Assembly: GCA_035698665.1 (NCBI GenBank)
Contig: DASSBN010000078.1
Coordinates: 1-64,000, forward strand
Direction: 5' to 3'
From: DATEOR01 sp035698665
GTDB lineage: Bacteria; Actinomycetota; Thermoleophilia; Gaiellales; Gaiellaceae
DNA: 64,000 nucleotides
Under the pieces are notes generated by a model. The model was given only the letters and a program-made list of their open reading frames with translations. It had not been told where the DNA came from and made no database searches. A program made the translations under genes and the position numbers. This document shows positions 58,357 through 64,000 of the stretch, in pieces (the stretch's first letter is position 1; each line of letters opens with the position of its first letter).

Positions 58357-59959
58357 AGTTCAGAAGTGGCGAGACGCCGGGCACGAGCCCGGTCGAGCTC
58401 GGCGGCGCGATCCGCGCGCGATAGCTCCCCGAAACCGCATCGAACTCGGCGTGCCAGTCACCGTCGGCCTGGACGACGGCCGCCCCGACGTTCTTCGCCC
58501 AGCTCCCGTCCTTGCGCTTGCGATCGACGTGCACGGTCTGACCCGCGAGCGACACCGGCCGCACCGTGCCCTTGAGGCCGTTGTTCGCCGGCTGCGTCGC
58601 GGAGAAGACGATCTTTGGCGCGACCTTCACGGCCTCCGGCCCGGAATTGGCCGCCGACGAGTGGAGCCGGTAGGAGGTCCCGCGGCAAGGCTTGTCGATC
58701 GCGTGGTAATGGGCCGTGCCGTCCTTCGTGAGCGACATGTCGGTCCAGGACGACGCGTCGCTCCGCTTGCGCTGCAGCGTGAAACCGTGCGCCTCCCGCG
58801 CCAGGACGCTCACGCGAAGCCGCGAGCCGCAAACCGTCTTCGACTTGGCCGGCACGGCGTCGAGGACTCCGAGGTCGAAGCGGCTGGAGCGAAGGCCGAG
58901 CACTGCTCGGAACCATTCCGGGCCAGGCCCGTCCGGCTGGGTGAAGGTGCGCGACCAGCCGGGCCGCTCCAGCTGCACGGTCGCCACGCGACCCGACCGT
59001 CGCTCGGTGACGAGGGCGTCCGCGGGCGTTCTCGACGCGCCGAGCCGGCTCTGCAGCGCGCGAGGCGAGAGCACGACCGTCCAGTTCCGGTACGGGTTGA
59101 ACTTCGCGTCGAAGCGGTCGGCCTTCGAGACGAGGTACGGGAGGTCGCCGCCCCAGGTGTCCACCGAGGCAGCCGTCCTGCCTCCGTTGGAGGAGGAGAA
59201 GAACGCGCTGATGACGTCCCCGCCCGACTTCAGGACTTCGCCGGCGGTCGCCTTGACCGCGGCTGTCGAACCGGGATCCTCACCGCTCCCGTAATTGAGG
59301 CCACCGTAGACCTGGTCTCGGGTGTCGTCGTAGATGTCGTACCGGGTGTCGGGCCGATTCGCATTCACCGCATATCCACGCGCGGCTACCGCCTGGGCCT
59401 TCAGCGCCTCGAGGGGCCAGCTCGAGGGCATCTCACGCGGCACGACGGAGTAGAGATAGCCCTGCAGCCCGACAACGTTCACCACGTCGAGCGAACCGTT
59501 CTGGTTGTAGATCTTCAGGTCGCCGCGGTAACGGTCTTCGCCGACCTGCAGAAACCCCTTCCCGGGCTTGGCGATTGCCGGGTCTCCGACCTTCCCTTTG
59601 CCGACGACGCGAACCTGGCCGTCCTTCGGCACGAGCTTCCAGTCCGTGAGCCGCGCCAGGGTCTTGTCGCCGACCTGGAAGTCCTCGCTCGAGCGCAGCG
59701 TCACGGACGAGTGATTCTCGCTCAGCAGCACGCGAATCTTGCTCCGCGTCGTCTCACCGACGTTCGTGCCGTCGTAGTAGAACGCGAGGATCTGCGGGTA
59801 GTCCTGGCCCGCGGATGCCCGGCCATACGCGCCGTACTGGCTCAGCCCGACACCGTGGCCCCAGCCGTGGCCCTTGAGGACGAAAACTGGAGACGCGGCG
59901 GCACCCGCAGCGCTGGCGAGCGCGATCAGAATGGCGACCGGGAGGGCGAGTCGTCGCAT
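58349..59959 (-). CDS. secreted SpoIID/LytB-domain protein
   Basis: The ATG at 59959 gives 536 residues with a signal peptide (1-22). 'LKGHGWGHGVGLSQYGAYG' near the N-terminus and 'GLQGYLYSVVPREMPSSWPLEALKAQAVAARGYA' (in parts: VVPREMPSSWPLEALKAQA) are the SpoIID/LytB signatures, with the catalytic Glu in PREMP. The last ~150 residues are beta-rich repeats. SpoIID-type proteins are lytic transglycosylases acting on bare glycan. It converges with the acyltransferase gene by 8 bases. Confidence 0.88.
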   Translation of the reverse strand: MRRLALPVAILIALASAAGAAASPVFVLKGHGWGHGVGLSQYGAYGRASAGQDYPQILAFYYDGTNVGETTRSKIRVLLSENHSSVTLRSSEDFQVGDKTLARLTDWKLVPKDGQVRVVGKGKVGDPAIAKPGKGFLQVGEDRYRGDLKIYNQNGSLDVVNVVGLQGYLYSVVPREMPSSWPLEALKAQAVAARGYAVNANRPDTRYDIYDDTRDQVYGGLNYGSGEDPGSTAAVKATAGEVLKSGGDVISAFFSSSNGGRTAASVDTWGGDLPYLVSKADRFDAKFNPYRNWTVVLSPRALQSRLGASRTPADALVTERRSGRVATVQLERPGWSRTFTQPDGPGPEWFRAVLGLRSSRFDLGVLDAVPAKSKTVCGSRLRVSVLAREAHGFTLQRKRSDASSWTDMSLTKDGTAHYHAIDKPCRGTSYRLHSSAANSGPEAVKVAPKIVFSATQPANNGLKGTVRPVSLAGQTVHVDRKRKDGSWAKNVGAAVVQADGDWHAEFDAVSGSYRARIAPPSSTGLVPGVSPLLNFN

Positions 59960-60103
59960 CGAGTTCTTCCAGGGACCCCTTCGGCAGGAAGGTAGCCGGA
60001 CCTCATTAGGAAAGCATGAATCTCGAAGAGCTGCGCGAGGTCGCTCACTCGCAACGATCGGGCGAGCGCGTTTGTGCGCTCGACGGCGTGGCAAAGAACA
60101 GCC

Positions 60104-61540
60104 ATGGCCGTTCGAGCCGGCGTGCTACCGGACCGGTACGCCGATCCACGGGTGATCGGGCGCGGCGGCATGGGCGAGATCTACCTCGCGGAGGACACCG
60201 AGCTCGCGCGGAAGGTCGTGGTCAAGGTGCTCGACGCGCGCTTCTCCGACCGCGAAGATCTCCGACGGCGCTTCAAGCGGGAGGCGCTCACCGCGGCGAA
60301 GCTGACGGGCGAGCCGCACACGATCGCCATTTATGACGTGGGCGAGTTCAACGGGCGCCCGTTCATCGTCATGGAGTACCTCTCCGGAGGCTCCCTGGCC
60401 GACCGGGCGCGCAGCGGTCCTGTCTCCCCAGCGCAGGCGCTCGACTGGGTGCGCCAGGCTGCTGAGGCGCTCGACGCCGCGCACGCCCGCGGAGTCGTCC
60501 ACCGCGACGTCAAGCCGGCCAACCTTCTCTTGAACGGGCGAGGCGAGCTCGAGGTGGCCGACTTCGGAATCGCACGGGCGATCGACGACACCGCAGGAAT
60601 GACCCTTGCCGGGACGGTGATGGGGACCGCGGGCTATCTCGCTCCGGAGCAGGCGCGAGGCGAGGGCGCGGGCCCGGCGAGCGACCGTTACGCGCTCGGC
60701 GTCGTCGCGTACGAGCTTCTCACCGGCGGGCGGCCCTTCGAGCGCAAGTCCGAGACAGCGGAGGCGGCGGCGCACATCCACGAGCCGGTGCCGCCCGCGT
60801 CAGAACGCGGGGTCGGGCTTCCGCGCGCAGTAGACGCCGTCTTCGACCGGGCGCTGGCGAAGGACCCCGCGGCTCGACATCCCTCGGCGAGGGAGCTCGT
60901 CGGTGCGCTCGCCGCGGCGCTCGAGACGGAGCAGACGACGCCGACCAAAGCGCTGGCCGCCATCCCGGTGAGACCCGAGCCCACCCGCTCACCCGGAAGG
61001 GCATCGAGCGCACGCCGTTCCATGTGGCTCGCGCCGGTCATCGTCCTCGGGCTGCTCGCGGCTCTCGTCGGCGGAGGCCTGGCGGCCTATCTCGCAACGA
61101 GCGGCGGCGACCCGGCCCAGCGGCCGGCCAAGCGGCAGCGGCCGCAGCCCGTCACCGTCACCCAGCACGAGACGCTGCCCCAGACCACCGTGCTCCAGAC
61201 GATCACCACGACCCTCCAGACGGACCCGGCGCCCCCGCCGCCCCAGGCTTCCGCGAACGTTTCGCTCGATGAGGCGGTCGCGCTCACCGACCGGTCGACC
61301 GGCTACTTGCGCTCGGGAGACTGGGCGAGTGCCTGGAGTGCCGTGAAGCCGGCCCTACCTTCGTTGAGCGGCACGTTCAGCGATGACTTCCGCTACGAGG
61401 CCTACGCGTACTACGACGCGGGGAAGGCCCTCGCCGAGCTCGGGCGCTGCGGGAAAGCGTTGACCTATCTGGACCGGTCCGAGTCGCTCCAGGGATCCCG
61501 ATCCGAGATCGATGAGGCCCGAGCACAGTGCGGCGGCTAG
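60104..61540 (+). CDS. Ser/Thr kinase with membrane helix and TPR-like outer domain
   Basis: The ATG at 60104 gives 478 residues. Kinase domain (about 10-270) has GRGGMGEIY, K41, D135 in HRDVKPAN and D153 in DFGIA. One membrane helix (about 311-335), a Pro/Thr/Gln-rich stalk, then ~85 residues with two helix-turn-helix units like TPR ('STGYLRSGDWASAWSAVKPA', 'AYYDAGKALAELGRCGKALTYL'). The outer part has two Cys. It may sense envelope proteins. A longer N-terminus from 60074 is possible. Confidence 0.88.
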   Translation: MAVRAGVLPDRYADPRVIGRGGMGEIYLAEDTELARKVVVKVLDARFSDREDLRRRFKREALTAAKLTGEPHTIAIYDVGEFNGRPFIVMEYLSGGSLADRARSGPVSPAQALDWVRQAAEALDAAHARGVVHRDVKPANLLLNGRGELEVADFGIARAIDDTAGMTLAGTVMGTAGYLAPEQARGEGAGPASDRYALGVVAYELLTGGRPFERKSETAEAAAHIHEPVPPASERGVGLPRAVDAVFDRALAKDPAARHPSARELVGALAAALETEQTTPTKALAAIPVRPEPTRSPGRASSARRSMWLAPVIVLGLLAALVGGGLAAYLATSGGDPAQRPAKRQRPQPVTVTQHETLPQTTVLQTITTTLQTDPAPPPPQASANVSLDEAVALTDRSTGYLRSGDWASAWSAVKPALPSLSGTFSDDFRYEAYAYYDAGKALAELGRCGKALTYLDRSESLQGSRSEIDEARAQCGG

Positions 61541-62322
61541 CCGCCGCTGCGGCGCGCGTACTGCTCTTCGAAGGTCCGCCCTAGTCCGATGAGGGGCTCC
61601 CACCAGTCGCGCCTCGACCGATACCAGTCGACCGTGTCCGCAAGCCCCTCGCCTGGAGGCATTCGCAGGTCGTCTACGCCGAGCACGTAGATCTCCCCCG
61701 GACGGCCCTCCCTGAGGACGCGCTCGACGGCCGCACTGTGATCGTCCGCGTGGATCCACGTGCCTTCGAGAGATCCAGGCGGGGCCGTGTCCTCGTCGAG
61801 AGCCCGCACGATGGCCCCGGCCGGCTCGGCAGCCGGATGTTGGAAGGGCCCATAAGCGGACGGGCCGCGGACGATCGACGCGTTCGTTCCGTGGGCCTGC
61901 GTATACGCCTGCACCTGCAGGTCGGCCCCCGCCTTCGAGGCTGCGGGCGACGTCGAGGGCCGGTCCGCCTCGTTCGTCGACACCTGGACATAGCGGATGC
62001 CGGCGACGCGGGCGAACTCGAGGAGGACGTGCGCGCCGTACACGTCCGTGACGATGAAGCCGCCCCCGGCGAGTCCGGAAGCATCGAGGTTCGTCTCGGC
62101 CGCGAAGTTGACGATCGCCTGGCAGCCGTCGGCCGCGCCCGTGGCGGTGACGGCGTCCGCGACATCGCCCTGCACGAACTCGTGCGGTACGCCTTCCAGC
62201 CGGGCGAGGTTGCCGAAGTCCGTCAGCCGGTCAAGGACGACGACGTCCTCGCCGGCCGCGGCCATCCGCCTGACGAAGTTGCTGCCGAGAAAGCCGCAGC
62301 CGCCGGGAACCAAAACGCGCAC
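61537..62322 (-). CDS. shortened NAD-dependent epimerase/dehydratase-like protein
   Basis: A 261-residue extended-SDR protein with GGCGFLGSNFVRRM at the N-terminus. It follows dTDP-glucose dehydratases but is ~60 residues shorter. The catalytic region is changed: the usual STDEVYG reads STNEADRP, and the Y-x3-K motif reads P-A-A-S-K, so the catalytic Tyr is lost. It may be inactive or a binding protein. It overlaps the kinase end by 4 bases. Confidence 0.75.
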   Translation of the reverse strand: MRVLVPGGCGFLGSNFVRRMAAAGEDVVVLDRLTDFGNLARLEGVPHEFVQGDVADAVTATGAADGCQAIVNFAAETNLDASGLAGGGFIVTDVYGAHVLLEFARVAGIRYVQVSTNEADRPSTSPAASKAGADLQVQAYTQAHGTNASIVRGPSAYGPFQHPAAEPAGAIVRALDEDTAPPGSLEGTWIHADDHSAAVERVLREGRPGEIYVLGVDDLRMPPGEGLADTVDWYRSRRDWWEPLIGLGRTFEEQYARRSGG

Positions 62323-62331
62323 CTCGCGACC

Positions 62332-63210
62332 CTAGCCCATGAGCAAACGGGTGCACTCGATGTGCCCCTGTTCGAGGCGCTGCTCCTCGAGACCCCAGGC
62401 GAGACCGTGCGCGATCCCCCAGCCGACCATCCGCTCACGGTCGAGATCGAGCGCAGTCGCAAGAAAATCGAGCCGCTGTCCGACCGTGTGTGCTGCATCC
62501 GGATCGTTCGCGAGCGCGCGCCGGCGATCTCGCAAAAGCGATGCGGTGTCGAACTCGCGCTCTCCCACGAGAGGCTTCGGGTCGATCGCAAGCCAGCCGC
62601 GCTCCGAGCGGAGCACGTTCCCCCCGTGGAAATCTTGATGGACCAGGACCTGCTCGCCCTGACTCTGACCCGCCTCGCGGAGGAACCCGACCGCGCGGTC
62701 GAGAAGCTCGCGCTCGAACGGCCTGCCGTGCCCGAGCCAACGCCGCGGGAGGTCCTCGGCCCAGCGCTCGGCCTCGTCAGCGAGATGCCTGAACGGCTGG
62801 CCTTCGCTCGGCGCTCGCCACAGCTTTTGCAGCACCTCGGCCGCGATCCCCATCGCGTTCTCCTCAGGAAGACTCCAGAGCTGTTCGCCGGGAACGCAGC
62901 GCTCGACGAGCAACGCACGCCGAGCGTCGTCGCGGTCGAGAAGACGCACGGCCCCGGCGCCGTTCCAGCACGCGAGCGCGTCGGCCTCGTGTTCGCTCTC
63001 CGACTCGGGAAAGTTGACCTTGAGCACCGCCAAAGCGCCGTCCGGACGCCGGGCCGGCACGACCAGGGAGATGTGCGCAGGCTCGAAGGGAGACTCGAGT
63101 CCGAGCGACCATTCCTCGGCGAGCTCGGCCACAAGCCGGGGTAGGCGCTCGAGCCATTCCGCGCCGCCCGGCTCGCCGCGCCACCATTCGAGGCCGCTCG
63201 GGACGATCAG
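62332..63210 (-). CDS. aminoglycoside/hydroxyurea phosphotransferase-like (streptomycin 6-kinase family)
   Basis: The protein has the APH(6) layout: 'LEWWRGEPGGAEWLERLPRL', the Lys in 'AVLKVNFPES', 'LVERCVPGEQLW', the Brenner motif 'VLVHQDFHGGNVL' and 'AIDPKPLVGEREFD'. The family-typical N-terminus begins at about 63210, where the only nearby start-like codons are CTG (63210 or 63216); the first GTG is at 63132, inside the fold. It lies just after the macrodomain gene and could be coupled to it. True substrate is uncertain; most family members are not proven resistance genes. Confidence 0.75.
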   Translation of the reverse strand: MIVPSGLEWWRGEPGGAEWLERLPRLVAELAEEWSLGLESPFEPAHISLVVPARRPDGALAVLKVNFPESESEHEADALACWNGAGAVRLLDRDDARRALLVERCVPGEQLWSLPEENAMGIAAEVLQKLWRAPSEGQPFRHLADEAERWAEDLPRRWLGHGRPFERELLDRAVGFLREAGQSQGEQVLVHQDFHGGNVLRSERGWLAIDPKPLVGEREFDTASLLRDRRRALANDPDAAHTVGQRLDFLATALDLDRERMVGWGIAHGLAWGLEEQRLEQGHIECTRLLMG

Positions 63211-63221
63211 AGGCAGGCTGC

Positions 63222-63713
63222 CTATTCGCCGACGGCGGACCGGAAGGCCTGCTCGGAGTCGTGTCCGAAGACGGCGAAGACGACCCGCTCGAGGCTCTCC
63301 GGCTCGAAGGCCCGAGCCTCCGTGACCATCAGCTCCGCGCAACGCTCGACCGGAAAGCCGCCCACGCCCGTCCCGAAAGCCGGCATGGCGAGCGAGTGGG
63401 CGCCGAGCTCGTCTGCGACCTCGAGCGTCCGCCGCGTCGCCTGCGAGATGAGCTCCGCGGAGGTTTGGAGGTCCTGGCCCATGACGGCCGCGTGGACGAT
63501 GTGCTTCGCCTTCAGGTTCCCGGCCCCGGTCGCGATCGCCTGGCCAACGGCGATCGGCGCCTGGGCGACCGCCTCCTGCTCGATCTCCGCGCCGCCCGCA
63601 CGCTTGATCGCACCGGCCACTCCGGCGCCCATCCAGAGCTCGTTGTTCGCCGCGTTCGCGAGCGCGTCGACGTCGAGCTCGGTGATGTCGCCTTCGACGA
63701 CCTCCAGCTCCAT
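63222..63713 (-). CDS. macrodomain (ADP-ribose-binding/hydrolase) protein
   Basis: A 163-residue single macrodomain. It has 'EGDITELDVDALANAANNEL', 'GAGVAGAIKRAGG' (the ADP-ribose loop) and 'MPAFGTGVGGFPVERC'. The family removes or binds ADP-ribose or O-acetyl-ADP-ribose. The gene is co-directional with the kinase-like gene downstream. Confidence 0.9.
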   Translation of the reverse strand: MELEVVEGDITELDVDALANAANNELWMGAGVAGAIKRAGGAEIEQEAVAQAPIAVGQAIATGAGNLKAKHIVHAAVMGQDLQTSAELISQATRRTLEVADELGAHSLAMPAFGTGVGGFPVERCAELMVTEARAFEPESLERVVFAVFGHDSEQAFRSAVGE

Positions 63714-63723
63714 GCGCGGAACC

Positions 63724-64000
63724 CTAGCGACCGCTCGCGCTCGGCACCGGTTGCCGCAAGGGCGACGGCTTGACGCGGAAGACGCGGGCCACGTTGGGCG
63801 GGAGCCACCAGTTCCAGCGGCCGAAGAGCTTCATGGCGCTCGGCACGAGGAGCGCGCGCACGATCGTCACGTCGATGAGGATCGCCGTCGCAAGCCCGAA
63901 GCCGAACTGCTGCAGGCCGACGATGGACCCGGCCACGAAGCCCATGAACGCGGCGAACATGACGAGCCCCGCTGCGGTCACGATCCGCCCCGTCTTCGCG
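63724..64000 (-). CDS. MMPL/RND-family transporter, C-terminal end only
   Basis: The frame continues past the window edge. The visible 90 residues have two to three membrane helices with 'GRIVTAAGLVMFAAF' and 'ILIDVTIVRALLVPSAMKLFGRWNWW', the end of the second membrane block of MmpL-type lipid exporters. The main part lies outside. Confidence 0.85.
   Translation of the reverse strand, partial: AKTGRIVTAAGLVMFAAFMGFVAGSIVGLQQFGFGLATAILIDVTIVRALLVPSAMKLFGRWNWWLPPNVARVFRVKPSPLRQPVPSASGR

Noticed and set aside
1..64000. Insertion sequences, prophage, integrase, CRISPR array or toxin-antitoxin pair
   Set aside because: None of the proteins or repeats seen support these; the single HNH nuclease is of the housekeeping type.

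Overview
The window is about two thirds G+C, has no mobile element or CRISPR array, and carries a typical actinobacterial core: an FHA/PP2C/RodA/PbpA/PASTA-kinase cell-envelope cluster, a PdtaS/PdtaR-type GAF kinase and ANTAR regulator pair, a SUF iron-sulfur operon with SufU, actinobacterial-style Dcd and many serine/threonine kinases. GTG and TTG starts and 1-8 base gene overlaps are common. I infer an Actinomycetota chromosome, probably a deep lineage such as Thermoleophilia; the class is a guess from gene style, not a measured placement.

Layout. 1-8.8 kb: the tail of an ABC-F ATPase, a Glu/Leu-type dehydrogenase, a PdtaS-PdtaR-serine hydrolase operon, a large PAS histidine kinase and an OmpR-type regulator, with a small receiver-like protein lacking the phosphoacceptor Asp. 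8.9-12.9 kb: glutamine synthetase, HNH nuclease, GNAT, DUF4446 and a membrane-anchored coiled-coil protein. 13-22.8 kb: a tightly packed cell-wall signalling and synthesis operon (membrane kinase, FhaA, FhaB, PstP, RodA, PbpA, PknB with four PASTA repeats, Ddl). 22.8-28.2 kb: a second kinase with a discoidin-like outer domain, a GABA-type transaminase, Dcd, an NDUFA9-like reductase and a secreted RTX-repeat protein. 28.2-28.4 kb: a structured RNA with its own promoter-like and terminator signals. 28.4-33.8 kb: sufC-B-D-S-U plus a Rieske ferredoxin. 33.9-38.2 kb: tatA-tatC, an adenosine deaminase-family protein, TPR and STAS proteins, a cytochrome c lipoprotein and a GNAT.

38.2-43.4 kb: an A2-type caa3 cytochrome oxidase operon (ctaC-ctaD-ctaE) with two universal-stress-type genes built into it. 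43.5-46.6 kb: several very small membrane proteins, an MDR oxidoreductase, a LysR regulator and a LysM protein. 46.6-53.0 kb: a minus-strand operon of a polar amino acid/amine ABC importer, an unrecognised protein, a trimethylamine-dehydrogenase-like flavoprotein with an altered substrate cage, and a soluble glucose/sorbosone dehydrogenase-like lipoprotein. 53.0-54.4 kb: a secreted nuclease, small ORFs and tRNA-Lys(CTT). 54.4-58.4 kb: four nucleotide-sugar genes for an acetamido uronic acid. 58.3-64 kb: a SpoIID/LytB protein, a third membrane kinase, a shortened epimerase-like protein without the catalytic Tyr, a streptomycin-6-kinase-like protein, a macrodomain protein and the end of an MMPL transporter.

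The most unusual items are the structured RNA at 28.2-28.4 kb, whose 5' end could pair with the whole 3' tail of 16S rRNA; the amine importer/dehydrogenase operon; and the stress-protein genes inside the oxidase operon.
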